The position numbers and the translations under genes were made by a program. This document shows, piece after piece, positions 19,688 through 29,352 of a stretch of 64,000 nt of DNA. The stretch is from Chromatium weissei (GTDB taxonomy: Bacteria > Pseudomonadota > Gammaproteobacteria > Chromatiales > Chromatiaceae), in NCBI RefSeq assembly GCF_016583765.1, contig NZ_NRRR01000002.1, forward strand, positions 124,001-188,000, read 5' to 3'. Under the pieces are notes generated by a model. The model saw nothing but the letters and a program-made list of their open reading frames with translations. It was not told where the DNA came from and made no database searches. Positions within the stretch are counted from its first letter, which is position 1. Each line of letters starts with the position of its first letter.

Positions 19688-20476
19688 GTGAGTTTCAATC
19701 GCATTGCGCTCGGCGTGGAATATGACGGCACTGCTTTTCGCGGCTGGCAAACCCAGCAGCCCGAAGTGCGCACCGTGCAAAGTTGTCTGGAAACGGCGTT
19801 AGCGCAGGTCGCCAATCATGCGGTGACGGTTCACGCGGCGGGACGTACTGATGCCGGCGTTCACGCGGTGGAGCAAATCGTGCATTTCGACACCACCGCC
19901 CAACGCAGCGAACGGGCGTGGATGCTGGGAACCAATGTCAATTTGCCACCAGATATTGCAGTGCGCTGGGCGCAACCGATGGATTCCAGTTTTCATGCGC
20001 GATTCAGCGCCATTGCGCGCCATTATCGCTATCAAATTCAAATGGCTGAAACGCGCTCGGCATTGCAACGCGACCGCGCCGTGTGGATTCACGCCGATCT
20101 CGATGCCGAACGAATGCGGCGAGCTGCGGTGGCGCTGGTCGGCGAGCATGATTTTTCGAGTTTCCGCGCTGTCGCCTGCCAAGCCAAAAGTCCAATTCGC
20201 CGCGTGCATTACCTCAACATCACCGAGCAGCATCGAATACTGACATTGCACATCGGCGCAAATGGGTTTTTGCATCACATGGTGCGCAACATCGCCGGAG
20301 TGTTATTGGCGATTGGGCGCGGTCAAGCGGAGGTGGAATGGACGACGCAATTGCTGGCGCTGCGTGATCGTAAACAAGGCGGAGTGACCGCACCGCCGCA
20401 GGGTTTGTATTTCATTCGCGCTGATTATCCGGCACATTTCGCACTGCCACAGTTAGCAATAAATGCTATTCAATAA
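19688..20476 (+). CDS. truA: tRNA pseudouridine(38-40) synthase TruA
   Basis: Forms pseudouridine at positions 38-40 of the tRNA anticodon stem. 262 residues. The catalytic aspartate is in the AAGRTDAGVHA motif at about residue 54; N-terminal GVEYDGTAFRGWQTQ and the later HHMVRNIAGVL are also family hallmarks. The open frame begins earlier inside fimV; I use GTG at 19688 (MSFNRIALGVEYDG), preceded by GAGG, because it gives the normal N-terminus. It lies just after fimV, as in Pseudomonas. Confidence 0.95.
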   Translation: MSFNRIALGVEYDGTAFRGWQTQQPEVRTVQSCLETALAQVANHAVTVHAAGRTDAGVHAVEQIVHFDTTAQRSERAWMLGTNVNLPPDIAVRWAQPMDSSFHARFSAIARHYRYQIQMAETRSALQRDRAVWIHADLDAERMRRAAVALVGEHDFSSFRAVACQAKSPIRRVHYLNITEQHRILTLHIGANGFLHHMVRNIAGVLLAIGRGQAEVEWTTQLLALRDRKQGGVTAPPQGLYFIRADYPAHFALPQLAINAIQ

Positions 20477-20514
20477 GTGTATTCACTGATAACTGACAAC
20501 TTAAAAGAGCACTC

Positions 20515-22146
20515 GTGAAAAACTTTACCATCGCCCAATTACTCTATTCGCTCGTTAGTTTTTTACTCATTATTTTAATCGCCGTTGCATTTCTCGGTTT
20601 GAATACAAGCAGCGTTGCAAATGCCGGACTTCAAAGTGTTTATCAAGATCGCGTTGTGCCCTTGGAACAATTAAAAGCTATTGCCGATTTTTATGCCGTG
20701 AATATCGTTGATACCAGTCACAAAACCAGAAATGCCAATCTTGATTGGAATAGCGCAGCGCGCAATGTGACAAATGCAGTGAATGAAATTCATCAACATT
20801 GGACAGACTATTTAGCAACAACATTGGTGCCCGCCGAGGTGCGGTTAATCAATGAATTAAAACCGTTGCTGACGCAGGCAGATCAAGCCGTGCAGAAACT
20901 CATCGGCATCTTGCAGCAACATCAATTAGAACAATTAACGCAATTCACGATACAGGAATTGTATCCTGCAATTGATCCAGTGAGCGATAAGATCAATGAA
21001 TTGGTGAATCTGCAATTGGATATTGCTAAAAACGAATACACATCGAGCCAGCAACTGTATGACAGTCGGCAATTGACAATGCTGTTATTGGTCGTGATTG
21101 GTGCAATTGTTGCCGGTGTAATTTCAATTGCCATTATTCGCAATGTGGTTGGTCAACTCGGTGGTGAACCGTATCAAGTGCGTGAGATTGCGCATCACGT
21201 TGCTGCGGGCAATTTGGCGATTTCTTTTTCTGCATTTCGTTATCACGACCGCAGCATCATGGCGGGAATGGAAGAAATGGTGACGGGAATGCGTCATCTC
21301 GTGCAGCAAGTGTTATTTGCGGCGCAAAACATCGCGGCGGCGGCCATGCAGCTTCAGCGCACGGCGGAGCAGATTGACGGCAAATCAAAAGGGCTGTCTC
21401 GACAAATAGAGACGTTGGCGAGTGCCAGCGAAGAAATGGCGGCGAGCAGCACTGAAGTGGCGTGTAACTGTGGTGCGGTTGCGGGCAGAGTTGAAATTGC
21501 AGCGAGTACGGCCGAAGGTGATTTTGAGATTGTTCGGCGTACGGTTGAAGGTATTCGCTTTCGTGGTGAGAAAACGCGTGAAAACGCGGCGCTGGTCGCC
21601 AGTTTAGGCACGCGTTCGGAGCAGATCGGCTCCATCGCCAAAACGATTGAAGAGATTGCCAGTCAAACGAATTTGCTGGCTTTGAACGCGGCGATTGAAG
21701 CAGCACGAGCGGGCGAGATGGGACGCGGATTTGCAGTTGTTGCGGATGAAGTACGGGCTTTGGCGGGTCGCACCACCTCCGCAACGAAAGAAATCAGTAC
21801 GATGATTCGCGCCATTCAGCAGGAAACTCAAATGGCGATTGCTTCGATGGATGCTGGCGTGCAAGGCACGGTTCAGGGCGCTGCTGAAGCCGCTCAACTT
21901 GAGACTTCGTTTCAACACATTCTTCAGCAAATCAACGAGGTGTACGCGCTGGTCGGACAAATTGCGACTGCCGCGCAAGAACAACACCTCGCCACCAGTG
22001 AAATCTCCAACAATCTGCAACAAGTCAACGAGGTGGCATCGAGTTCTGTCGATAGCGCCACTGAAACCGCCACCGCCGCAATGCAGCTCAATCAACAAGC
22101 CACCAGTCTACAGCAGCTCACACAGCGTTTTAGACTGGCGGCCTGA
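20515..22146 (+). CDS. Methyl-accepting chemotaxis protein
   Basis: A chemoreceptor of 543 residues. A membrane segment at about 9-29 is followed by a periplasmic four-helix-bundle-type sensor (about 30-180), a second membrane segment (about 184-206) and a HAMP-like stretch starting [15 protein letters not shown]. The cytoplasmic signalling hairpin tip is well conserved: [20 protein letters not shown] then [18 protein letters not shown]. The ligand cannot be told. No C-terminal CheR/CheB tether peptide is evident. It begins at GTG 20515. It sits between truA and trpF, genes that are neighbours in Pseudomonas, so it looks like an insertion into a conserved block; no che genes are near. Confidence 0.93.
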   Translation: MKNFTIAQLLYSLVSFLLIILIAVAFLGLNTSSVANAGLQSVYQDRVVPLEQLKAIADFYAVNIVDTSHKTRNANLDWNSAARNVTNAVNEIHQHWTDYLATTLVPAEVRLINELKPLLTQADQAVQKLIGILQQHQLEQLTQFTIQELYPAIDPVSDKINELVNLQLDIAKNEYTSSQQLYDSRQLTMLLLVVIGAIVAGVISIAIIRNVVGQLGGEPYQVREIAHHVAAGNLAISFSAFRYHDRSIMAGMEEMVTGMRHLVQQVLFAAQNIAAAAMQLQRTAEQIDGKSKGLSRQIETLASASEEMAASSTEVACNCGAVAGRVEIAASTAEGDFEIVRRTVEGIRFRGEKTRENAALVASLGTRSEQIGSIAKTIEEIASQTNLLALNAAIEAARAGEMGRGFAVVADEVRALAGRTTSATKEISTMIRAIQQETQMAIASMDAGVQGTVQGAAEAAQLETSFQHILQQINEVYALVGQIATAAQEQHLATSEISNNLQQVNEVASSSVDSATETATAAMQLNQQATSLQQLTQRFRLAA

Positions 22147-22205
22147 CGCAATTAAAAACACAGCTTATTGATTGAGTTGACCAAAAACTGACGATTCAAA
22201 AAACT

Positions 22206-22844
22206 ATGCCTCGTACTCGCGTCAAAATCTGTGGATTGACCGATGAAGCCGCCGTCGCTGCTGCCGTTGCAGCGGGCGCGGATGCCATCGGTTTGGTGTT
22301 TTATTCGCCCAGCCCTCGCGCCATCACACCGGAGCTGGCGCAGCGGCTGTGTGCAAAATTGCCGCCGTTTGTCAGCGCCGTCGGTTTATTCGTCGATGCC
22401 GAGCCGAAGACAATTCGCGCCACGCTCGCCGCCGTGCCGTTGGATTTATTGCAATTTCACGGCGACGAACCGCCGGAGTTCTGCGCCAGCTTTGGACGGC
22501 GCTGGATCAAGGCGCTGCGAATGCGCCCGGAAATTGATTTGCCCAGCGAAATGGAGCGGTTTATGACCGCTGGCGCGGCGGGTGTGTTGCTCGATGCGTT
22601 CGATCCGACTCGCGCCGGTGGCACTGGGCAACAGTTTGATTGGGCACGCATTCCGCCGGAAATTGCGTCGCAAATCGTGCTGGCGGGCGGACTGGATTCC
22701 GACAATGTCGCGGCAGCCATTCAACAGGTGCGACCGTTCGGTGTGGATGTCAGCGGCGGCGTTGAGTCGGCTCGCGGTATTAAAGATCACGCAAAAATGT
22801 TTGCTTTCATGCAAGGAGTTAGAAATGGCGATAACCGCCGATAA
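22206..22844 (+). CDS. trpF: Phosphoribosylanthranilate isomerase TrpF
   Basis: Third step of the tryptophan branch: Amadori rearrangement of phosphoribosylanthranilate. 212 residues, TIM barrel. The catalytic Cys is in [11 protein letters not shown] (residue 9) and the catalytic Asp in [14 protein letters not shown] (about 180). [15 protein letters not shown] [12 protein letters not shown] and LQFHGDE are family motifs. trpB starts inside its last 20 bases, giving coupled translation. No leader peptide or attenuator is seen upstream. Confidence 0.95.
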   Translation: MPRTRVKICGLTDEAAVAAAVAAGADAIGLVFYSPSPRAITPELAQRLCAKLPPFVSAVGLFVDAEPKTIRATLAAVPLDLLQFHGDEPPEFCASFGRRWIKALRMRPEIDLPSEMERFMTAGAAGVLLDAFDPTRAGGTGQQFDWARIPPEIASQIVLAGGLDSDNVAAAIQQVRPFGVDVSGGVESARGIKDHAKMFAFMQGVRNGDNRR

Positions 22845-24072
22845 AAATTCACTTCATCCCCAAATCGGGGATTTTTCCAATTACACCCTGCCCGATGCGC
22901 AAGGTCATTTCGGCGTTTATGGCGGCATGTTTGTGCCGGAAACGCTGATGCACCCGCTCGAAGAATTGCGGCTGGCGTATGAAGCCTGCCGCGCTGATCC
23001 AAATTTTCAAGCCGAATTGGATGCCGATTTGCGTGATTACGTCGGTCGTCCGTCGCCGCTGTATCACGCGGCGCGATGGAGTCGGGAATTGGGTGGCGCG
23101 CAGATTTATTTGAAACGCGAAGACCTCAATCACACCGGCGCGCACAAGGTGAATAACACCGTCGGGCAGGCGCTGCTGGCGAAACGAATGGGCAAAACCC
23201 GCATCATCGCCGAGACCGGAGCCGGTCAACACGGTGTCGCCAGCGCAACGGTGGCAGCGCGGCTCGGTTTGGAATGCGTTGTTTATATGGGTGAAGTGGA
23301 CGTGGCGCGGCAGGAGGCGAACGTTTATCGAATGCGGCTGCTCGGTGCGACCGTCGTGCCGGTCAAATCCGGTTCGCGCACGTTGAAAGATGCGCTCAAC
23401 GAGGCGATGCGCGATTGGGTCACGAATATCGACAACACCTTTTACATCATCGGCACGGTCGCTGGCCCGCATCCGTATCCGATGCTGGTGCGCGATTTTC
23501 AGGCGGTGCTCGGGCGCGAGGCGCGGGCGCAGATTTTGGAACGCACCGGACGGCTGCCGGATGCGCTGGTCGCCTGCGTCGGCGGCGGTTCCAACGCAAT
23601 TGGCTTGTTTTATCCATTTCTCGCTGATACCGACGTGGCGATTTACGGCGTGGAAGCGGCGGGCGATGGCATCGAAACCGGACATCACGCCGCGCCGTTG
23701 ACCGCCGGTCGTCCCGGCGTGTTGCACGGCAATCGCACCTATTTGATGGAAGATGCCAACGGGCAAATCATTGAAACCCATTCCATTTCTGCCGGTTTGG
23801 ATTATCCCGGCGTCGGCCCCGAACATGCGTGGTTAAAAGACATCGGGCGCGTGCAATACGACGCGATCACCGATACCGAGGCGCTGGCTGCGTTTCACCA
23901 CCTCACCCGCACCGAGGGCATCATTCCGGCACTCGAATCCAGTCACGCGTTGGCGTATGCGCACAAATTGGCGCAACGGTTGCGCCCCGAGCAGAGCATT
24001 TTGGTCAATCTGTCTGGGCGCGGAGATAAAGATATGCACACGGTCGCACGTTTTGATGGGTTGGTGTTATGA
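22825..24072 (+). CDS. trpB: Tryptophan synthase beta chain TrpB
   Basis: Condenses indole with serine, using pyridoxal phosphate. 415 residues. The PLP lysine is in [17 protein letters not shown] (about residue 100) and the phosphate-binding loop is [14 protein letters not shown]. The open frame extends upstream through trpF, but I start at the ATG at 22825 ([10 protein letters not shown]), which has AAGGAG six to seven bases ahead; this overlaps trpF by 20 bases. Its stop overlaps trpA (ATGA). The longest minus-strand frame over this gene is a shadow. Confidence 0.96.
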   Translation: MAITADKNSLHPQIGDFSNYTLPDAQGHFGVYGGMFVPETLMHPLEELRLAYEACRADPNFQAELDADLRDYVGRPSPLYHAARWSRELGGAQIYLKREDLNHTGAHKVNNTVGQALLAKRMGKTRIIAETGAGQHGVASATVAARLGLECVVYMGEVDVARQEANVYRMRLLGATVVPVKSGSRTLKDALNEAMRDWVTNIDNTFYIIGTVAGPHPYPMLVRDFQAVLGREARAQILERTGRLPDALVACVGGGSNAIGLFYPFLADTDVAIYGVEAAGDGIETGHHAAPLTAGRPGVLHGNRTYLMEDANGQIIETHSISAGLDYPGVGPEHAWLKDIGRVQYDAITDTEALAAFHHLTRTEGIIPALESSHALAYAHKLAQRLRPEQSILVNLSGRGDKDMHTVARFDGLVL

Positions 24073-24905
24073 GTCGCATTGCACAACGTTTTCAACAGCT
24101 TAAACAGTCCAAGCGCACCGCGCTGATTCCCTTTGTCACCGCTGGCGATCCGCAGCCGACCGTGACCGTGCCGTTGATGCACGCGCTGGTCGCTGCCGGT
24201 GCGGATTTATTGGAATTGGGCGTGCCCTTTTCTGATCCGATGGCCGACGGGCCGGTGATTCAACGTGCCACCGAGCGGGCGCTCGCGGCGGGCGTGTCGT
24301 TGACGGATGTGCTGGCGCTGGTGCGCGAATTTCGCACCCAAGATGCCAATACGCCAGTGGTTTTAATGGGTTATCTCAATCCGATTGAGGTGATGGGCTA
24401 CGACAATTTCGCGCAGCAGGCTGCGGCAGCGGGTGTGGATGGCGCGTTAATTGTCGATTTGCCGCCGGAAGAAGGGCACGATTTGATCGCGCTGATGCAG
24501 GCGCAAGGGCTTGATTTGGTTTATTTACTTGCGCCAACTTCGACCGAGTCGCGGATTCAACGGATCGGCAGCGTCGCCACTGGTTTTGTGTATTACGTCT
24601 CGGTGAAAGGCGTGACGGGCGCGGGTCATCTCGACACGGCAGCCGTTGCCGCGCAGGTTGACGCGATTAAAGCGTTGATTCCATTGCCGGTTGGCGTTGG
24701 ATTTGGAATCAAGGACGCAGAAACTGCGGCGCAGGTGGCAGCAGTCGCCGACGCGGTGATTGTCGGCAGTGCGCTGGTCGGCCGCATGGAAGCACTTGCC
24801 GACAATTCGGCGCACATTCCTGACGCGCTCGGTGCATTTCTCGCCGGGTTGCGATTGGCAATTGATGCTGTTGATGATTCAGCCATTTCTCGCGCAGCGG
24901 AGTAA
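24069..24905 (+). CDS. trpA: Tryptophan synthase alpha chain TrpA
   Basis: Cleaves indole-3-glycerol phosphate and channels indole to TrpB. 278 residues. Catalytic Glu and Asp lie in [18 protein letters not shown] (about residues 49-66) and [13 protein letters not shown]; the phosphate-binding region [12 protein letters not shown] is at about 214. It overlaps trpB by four bases (ATGA), ensuring equal synthesis of the two chains. accD follows after 5 bases, as in many gammaproteobacteria and betaproteobacteria. Confidence 0.96.
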   Translation: MSRIAQRFQQLKQSKRTALIPFVTAGDPQPTVTVPLMHALVAAGADLLELGVPFSDPMADGPVIQRATERALAAGVSLTDVLALVREFRTQDANTPVVLMGYLNPIEVMGYDNFAQQAAAAGVDGALIVDLPPEEGHDLIALMQAQGLDLVYLLAPTSTESRIQRIGSVATGFVYYVSVKGVTGAGHLDTAAVAAQVDAIKALIPLPVGVGFGIKDAETAAQVAAVADAVIVGSALVGRMEALADNSAHIPDALGAFLAGLRLAIDAVDDSAISRAAE

Positions 24906-24910
24906 TTGTG

Positions 24911-25846
24911 ATGACCGAACCCGAAGCCGGTGCTGCCTTAAAACAGGCGATGGACAAAAGTAAAAGTTGGTTTGAAAAGCTAATTCCGCGCCGCATTCGC
25001 ATTGACACCAGCACCAAACGCGCCGTGCCGGAAGGCGTGTGGGCGAAATGCCCGGGCTGCAACGCGATTCTGTATCGCGCTGAATTAGATCGCAATTTGG
25101 AGGTGTGTCCGAAATGCAACCACCACAACCGCATCACGGCGCGGCGGCGTTTGGACACCTTTCTTGATCCTGATCACCGCGAGGAAATTGGTGCGGAATT
25201 GGAATCGCTCGATCCGTTGAAATTCAAAGATTTGAAGAAATACAAAGAGCGGCTGGCGCAGGCACAAAAGCAATCTGGCGAGAAGGACGCGCTGGTGGTG
25301 ATGCGCGGGCGGTTGAAAGATGCGCCGATTGTGGCGGCCGCGTTCGAGTTCAGTTTTATGGGCGGATCAATGGGCTCGGTGGTCGGCGAGCGATTTGTGC
25401 GCGGCGTGGATGCGGCGCTCGAACTCAACGCGCCGTACATTTGCTTTTCGGCCAGCGGCGGAGCGCGAATGCAGGAAAGTCTGTTTTCGTTGATGCAAAT
25501 GGCGAAAACCAGCGCGGCGCTGGCGCGAATGCGGGAAGCGGCGCTGCCGTTTGTGTCGGTGATGACTGATCCGACGATGGGCGGCGTGTCGGCGAGTTTG
25601 GCGATGCTGGGTGATTTGAATATCGCCGAACCGGGCGCGTTAATTGGATTTGCGGGCCCGCGAGTGATTGAACAAACGGTGCGCGAGAAATTGCCGGAAG
25701 GTTTTCAACGCAGTGAGTTTTTAATGGAAAAAGGCGCGTTGGATATGATTTTAGATCGGCGCGATTTACGGGAACGGATTGCAGATTTATTGGCGATTTT
25801 GGCGCATCGCCCGCGTTATTGCCGAACGGTGGTGCCGGTGGTTTGA
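24911..25846 (+). CDS. accD: Acetyl-CoA carboxylase carboxyltransferase beta subunit AccD
   Basis: Part of acetyl-CoA carboxylase, moving carboxyl from biotin to acetyl-CoA for fatty-acid synthesis. 311 residues with the N-terminal zinc ribbon (CPGCNAILY then CPKCNHHN, about residues 38-62) and the carboxyltransferase core ([40 protein letters not shown]). A GTG three bases earlier is an alternative start. In relatives folC follows; here the gene ends in a sequence whose last 24 coding bases and next 26 bases are repeated 1.6 kb downstream, with an island in between. Confidence 0.95.
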   Translation: MTEPEAGAALKQAMDKSKSWFEKLIPRRIRIDTSTKRAVPEGVWAKCPGCNAILYRAELDRNLEVCPKCNHHNRITARRRLDTFLDPDHREEIGAELESLDPLKFKDLKKYKERLAQAQKQSGEKDALVVMRGRLKDAPIVAAAFEFSFMGGSMGSVVGERFVRGVDAALELNAPYICFSASGGARMQESLFSLMQMAKTSAALARMREAALPFVSVMTDPTMGGVSASLAMLGDLNIAEPGALIGFAGPRVIEQTVREKLPEGFQRSEFLMEKGALDMILDRRDLRERIADLLAILAHRPRYCRTVVPVV

Positions 25847-25872
25847 AATTGCTGTCATTCAATTGCACCGAT
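25823..25872 (+). repeat. Left boundary repeat of island (accD 3' end)
   Basis: The last coding bases of accD (RTVVPVV and stop) plus 26 bases beyond are matched by 27455-27504 at 43 of 50 positions by eye; the non-coding part (25846-25872) is matched at 25 of 27. This is the pattern left when an element inserts in a gene's 3' end and keeps the gene whole. Confidence 0.65.
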
Positions 25873-25957
25873 GAATAGGGATGTTTATTGGTGCATGAAT
25901 TGGTTGTGGAATAGATATGTTGGAAATGATCGACTGGATTCTAGAACATCTTGATTT

Positions 25958-26518
25958 ATGAAAAACGAACTCCTTGCAAAATACCTTCAATACGCTAAAA
26001 CCGAAGAGGCTTTAGCAGTTCTTTTTGTGAAGAAACATCTCGTTCAAGCAAAAGGGCATTGGGTGGATATTGTCGATTATCAACGCTGTGAGATTTTTGA
26101 AGAGCGACATCATAGAATAATATCTACAGATAACTTTTATTTCCGATTCGTCATAGGCAACTTGTATAAAAGAAAAATACAACCTAAGTATCCATCAAAA
26201 GCTGCATACACTATTGATGGGAAGTTTGACGAACGCGAGTATTACTTAATGGCACGAGCCATAACGTGGGAAACAGCACATAGAGATATAGAACAGCAGA
26301 AATCAAAGAACGTAGCAGCACAGCAATTCAAAATAACGGGCGTGATCTACGATAAAAATAAAGGCAACCCAAATTATTTTCTGGACGACGCACCACCGGA
26401 AATAAAGGCTCTCGCAAACGATCTTTGCGACCGTACAAATCCACTTTGGGACAGAGCTGAACGATACATCAACAAACCAGAATTTGTTTATAAAATAAAA
26501 AAGATTTATATCGCCTAA
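25958..26518 (+). CDS. Hypothetical protein in accD-linked island
   Basis: A 186-residue protein I do not recognise. It is rich in Lys, Tyr and Ile, has no signal peptide or membrane segment, and ends in a basic stretch (FVYKIKKIYIA). Visible points are a hydrophobic/charged start (KYLQYAKTEEALAVLFVKKH), a central ARAITWETAHRDIEQQ, and DLCDRTNPLWDRAERY near the end. Codon use is AT-rich compared with accD, in line with transfer. No strong ribosome-binding site precedes the ATG. It lies between the left island repeat and the higBA pair in the same direction; whether it belongs to the toxin-antitoxin unit is unknown. Confidence 0.6.
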   Translation: MKNELLAKYLQYAKTEEALAVLFVKKHLVQAKGHWVDIVDYQRCEIFEERHHRIISTDNFYFRFVIGNLYKRKIQPKYPSKAAYTIDGKFDEREYYLMARAITWETAHRDIEQQKSKNVAAQQFKITGVIYDKNKGNPNYFLDDAPPEIKALANDLCDRTNPLWDRAERYINKPEFVYKIKKIYIA

Positions 26519-26531
26519 CTACATTGGTTGC

Positions 26532-26587
26532 GGTTGCTACTTTTGGCAATTCAATATCGTCATCATTTCCTAATCAGCGATTGAAAA
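26532..26587 (+). repeat. Direct repeat R, copy 1 (left of higBA)
   Basis: A 56-base sequence starting GGTTGCTACTTTTGGCAATT that recurs at 27398-27453 with 50 of 56 identical positions by eye. The two copies bracket higBA, which suggests the toxin-antitoxin pair moved as a unit or that recombination between the copies could delete it. Confidence 0.7.
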
Positions 26588-26659
26588 GTAGACGGCGCGG
26601 CGCTCATTCTAAACTGTTTATTATCCTACGCTTTTCCATAACGGCAAAAAGAGATTGTT

Positions 26660-26959
26660 ATGCGAATAGTATCCAGAGCCACTCTAAAAGAGTTTTGGGA
26701 ACAGCCAATTTATTCAGATTCTGAACAGCCATTGAAAGCATGGCACGAAGAAACAAAAAAGGCAGACTGGAATTCTCCACAAGACATCAAAAATCAGTAT
26801 CGCAATGCAAGTTTTGTCGGCAACAACCGCGTTGTGTTTAACATTCACGGCAATAAATACAGATTGGTTATTGCTATAAATTACTCATTTTCAATATGTT
26901 ACATTCGGTTTATCGGCACACACCAGAATTACGACAAAATTGATGCCGCAACGATATGA
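26660..26959 (+). CDS. higB: HigB-type mRNA interferase toxin
   Basis: A 99-residue RelE-superfamily toxin of the HigB type, expected to cut mRNA on the ribosome. Recognisable segments are MRIVSRATLKEFWEQ at the start, the central QPLKAWHEETKKADW and NQYRNASFVGNNRVVFN, and IRFIGTHQNYDKIDA at the end, which includes the usual C-terminal His and Tyr. The toxin gene precedes the antitoxin gene, as is normal for higBA. AAGAGA lies upstream of the ATG. Its stop overlaps an ATG of the next frame. The pair is AT-rich relative to flanking housekeeping genes. Confidence 0.9.
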   Translation: MRIVSRATLKEFWEQPIYSDSEQPLKAWHEETKKADWNSPQDIKNQYRNASFVGNNRVVFNIHGNKYRLVIAINYSFSICYIRFIGTHQNYDKIDAATI

Positions 26960-26976
26960 TGAATACGAGGCTGAAT

Positions 26977-27345
26977 ATGACTGTTAAGCCAATTAGAAAC
27001 GATCACGACCATAAAATGGCGTTATCCCGTATTGAACAACTATTTAATGCTGAACAAGGTACACCTGAAGGTGATGAACTAGAAGTGCTGATCGTATTGG
27101 TCGACTATTACGAAGAAAAAACATTTCCAATTGATTTGCCTGATCCTATAGAGGCGATAAAATTTAGAATGGAGCAACAATCATTAACGAATGAAGATAT
27201 GGTTGTGTACCTTGGGCAAAGTAGCCGCGTATCAGAGATTTTAAGTTACAAACGCAAACTCAGCCTTAATATGATCCGAAATCTCACAAGTAAACTAAAA
27301 ATCCCGGTAGAGAGTCTTATCTCTGACTACAAGCTGCATATTTAA
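26977..27345 (+). CDS. higA: HigA-type antitoxin with helix-turn-helix
   Basis: Antitoxin and likely autorepressor of the HigBA pair, 122 residues. The N-terminal part (VKPIRNDHDHKMALSRIEQL and GTPEGDELEVLIVLVDYYE) matches HigA proteins of the type that follows this HigB; the C-terminal half (about 55-105) is a helix-turn-helix of the XRE kind. I start at the ATG at 26977 because ACGAGG precedes it and it gives the usual N-terminus; a start at 26956 or 26959, overlapping the higB stop, would add up to seven residues. Confidence 0.85.
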   Translation: MTVKPIRNDHDHKMALSRIEQLFNAEQGTPEGDELEVLIVLVDYYEEKTFPIDLPDPIEAIKFRMEQQSLTNEDMVVYLGQSSRVSEILSYKRKLSLNMIRNLTSKLKIPVESLISDYKLHI

Positions 27346-27397
27346 TAAATAACCGGATTTAAACTCTAGTTTCAAAAGTACGCAGCTGCATAGGTTG

Positions 27398-27453
27398 GGT
27401 TGCTACTTTTCGCAATTCAATATCATCATCATTTTCTAACAAGCAATTGAAAA
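27398..27453 (+). repeat. Direct repeat R, copy 2 (right of higBA)
   Basis: Second copy of the 56-base repeat of 26532-26587, in the same orientation, directly abutting the duplicated accD end at 27455. Confidence 0.7.
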
Positions 27454-27454
27454 A

Positions 27455-27504
27455 CGAACAGTGATGCCAGTGGCTTAAAATTGCTGTAATCCAATTGCAC
27501 CGAT
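27455..27504 (+). pseudogene. Duplicated accD 3' end (right boundary of island)
   Basis: Reads RTVMPVA-stop in frame, against RTVVPVV-stop at the end of intact accD, and then continues with the same non-coding sequence. It is too short to be a gene and probably marks the original accD 3' end displaced by insertion, or the right attachment site of an old element. No integrase gene remains between the repeats. Confidence 0.6.
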
Positions 27505-27738
27505 AACGATTATGAAAAACACACTAAAATAATTCCATCTTTCGGGAATAAGAGGCACTACATCTATTGATCAAACCAGCGATTAAAGTAGATGAAAAAG
27601 AAACTGTATTTGGAGAAATCAAATAACGATGCAGTATTTTTAACTGCTTCACTCTTGAATAGCCTAATCAGCAGTTAAAGCGCAAAATCCGTAAATGGTG
27701 CAATGAAATGATCGTCTTTTGCCACGAGGATCACGTTA
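27505..27738. other. AT-rich gap before the TpsB gene
   Basis: No gene called. A short open stretch (about 27565-27630) reads as the end of a protein, closing with KVDEKETVFGEIK and a stop, but it has no start or ribosome-binding site and may be a gene remnant. The last 40 bases contain CACGAGGATCACGTTA ahead of the next ATG, including its ribosome-binding site. Confidence 0.5.
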
Positions 27739-29340
27739 ATGAACAAGCATTTACGTTTTGTTTGGCTAGTGCTGCTGTGGTTGCCCGCGATGGCGAGCGC
27801 CGCGCCGGAACATTCTGTCATTCCCGCGAATACAAACGCCGCCAATTTCCTTCTCAAGCGCGTGCAATTTGAAGGTGGCGCAGCACTGCCACAAACCGAG
27901 CTGAATACCATCGTTGCACCCTTCATCGGTCAACAATTGACGTTGGCAGATGTCGAAGAACTGCGTTATCGCCTGACCAAACACTATGTCGATCAAGGCT
28001 TTATCAACAGCGGCGTGTTGATTAAACCCAATCAATCGCTCGCTGATGGCGTGCTGATCTTCCAAATCATTTCGGGACAACTCACCGAAATTCGCGTCAG
28101 TGGACAGGGACGTTTGCGCCCGTCATATCTCATCAACCGCCTTCAACCTGATTCGACTGCACCGTTCAACCGTTTGAAATTGCAAGAGCATTTTCAATTG
28201 CTGCTGCAAGACCCATTGATTGATCAATTGAAAGGAACGCTGTTGCCGAGTGCGACACCAGCCAGCGCGGTGCTCGATCTCGCCGTCACTCGCGCCCGCC
28301 CGTGGAATGTGGCGCTGCGCACCGACAACCATCGTCCACCGAGCACTGGCGCGGAGCGCGGTTATCTCACCAGCACCGTGCGCAATGTGACCGGCTTTGG
28401 TGATGCGCTTGATCTCAATCTCGGTCAGGGTTACGAAGGCGACGGACGCGAAGGCAGCATCAGTTGGTCATTGCCGTTGACGGCGCGAGACCTGCGCTTG
28501 GCACTGCGTTACGAGCGCAATGACGCATCATTGATTGAAGAGCCATTAGCGGAATTGGCGATCAACAGCGCCACCGAACGGATGAGCGTGGAATTGGCGC
28601 AACCGCTGTGGCATTCGCTGCCAAGCACGCTGCAACTCGGCATTCAACTCAGTCACGCTGAAAACACCACGCATCTGCTCGATGAACCCTTTTCGTTTTC
28701 GAAAGGCGTGGTCAACGGCAGCAGTCAGGTCACCGCCGTGCGCTTCTTTCAAGAATATGCGCGACGGCTGACCGGTTCGGCATTTGCGCTGCGCTCAACC
28801 TTCAGTTACGGCTTAAACGCGCTCGATGCCACCATTCACTCCGGCAACACGCCCGACAGCCGCTTTCTCACATGGCTCGGTCAAGGGCAATACGTGCATC
28901 AATTAACTGAACGCGGAACCCAACTGGTCGTGCGTGGCAGTTTGCAATTGGCGAGTGAAAGTCTGCTGGCGCTGGAACAATTTTCGATTGGTGGAGCGAA
29001 CAGCGTGCGCGGTTATCGAGAAAATCAACTGGTCGGCGATAACGGCTACACCGCCGCACTCGAATTGCGTCATTCCATTTGGGAAGGCGTGAAATTTTTT
29101 GATGCAAAACAACAGCTACAACTCGTGCTCTTCACCGATGTCGGCAACGCGTGGAATCACGGACACTATTCAGAACGCGACGGCGACCTGTGGTCAATCG
29201 GCGTGGGCGCGGTGTGGACGATTGAAAAACGACTGCAAGCCGAGCTGTATGTTGGTCACGCGCTGAATTCACCGCCGCCGGAGAAAGAACACGATTGGCA
29301 AGACGAAGGCGTTCATTTCATGGTTCAGGTCGATTTTTGA
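27739..29340 (+). CDS. TpsB outer-membrane transporter (ShlB/FhaC family)
   Basis: Two-partner secretion pore of the Omp85 superfamily, 533 residues. Signal peptide (about 1-21), a POTRA region with LLKRVQFEGGAALPQTELN (about 36-54) and VLIFQIISGQLTEIRVSGQG, a second POTRA-like part, then a 16-strand-type beta-barrel region. The conserved barrel motif VRGYRE (about residue 424) is the plug-lid signature, and the last residue is Phe as in barrel proteins. No large TpsA exoprotein gene is adjacent; the next gene, 12 bases on, encodes an exported CHAT-TPR protein, which makes it the best candidate partner or co-factor. Confidence 0.9.
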   Translation: MNKHLRFVWLVLLWLPAMASAAPEHSVIPANTNAANFLLKRVQFEGGAALPQTELNTIVAPFIGQQLTLADVEELRYRLTKHYVDQGFINSGVLIKPNQSLADGVLIFQIISGQLTEIRVSGQGRLRPSYLINRLQPDSTAPFNRLKLQEHFQLLLQDPLIDQLKGTLLPSATPASAVLDLAVTRARPWNVALRTDNHRPPSTGAERGYLTSTVRNVTGFGDALDLNLGQGYEGDGREGSISWSLPLTARDLRLALRYERNDASLIEEPLAELAINSATERMSVELAQPLWHSLPSTLQLGIQLSHAENTTHLLDEPFSFSKGVVNGSSQVTAVRFFQEYARRLTGSAFALRSTFSYGLNALDATIHSGNTPDSRFLTWLGQGQYVHQLTERGTQLVVRGSLQLASESLLALEQFSIGGANSVRGYRENQLVGDNGYTAALELRHSIWEGVKFFDAKQQLQLVLFTDVGNAWNHGHYSERDGDLWSIGVGAVWTIEKRLQAELYVGHALNSPPPEKEHDWQDEGVHFMVQVDF

Positions 29341-29352
29341 GCGAGGCGGTTT

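Noticed and set aside
22147..22205. Tryptophan leader peptide or attenuator before trpF
   Set aside because: The gap is only about 60 bases and shows no short frame with tandem Trp codons.
22849..23826. 325-residue minus-strand frame
   Set aside because: Antisense to trpB, rich in Arg and His, no recognisable motif.
26520..26724. 66-residue plus-strand frame starting at 26524
   Set aside because: It covers direct repeat R and runs into higB; no ribosome-binding site and low-quality composition.
27346..29340. A TpsA exoprotein gene near the TpsB gene
   Set aside because: No large repetitive frame with a TPS domain lies on either side.
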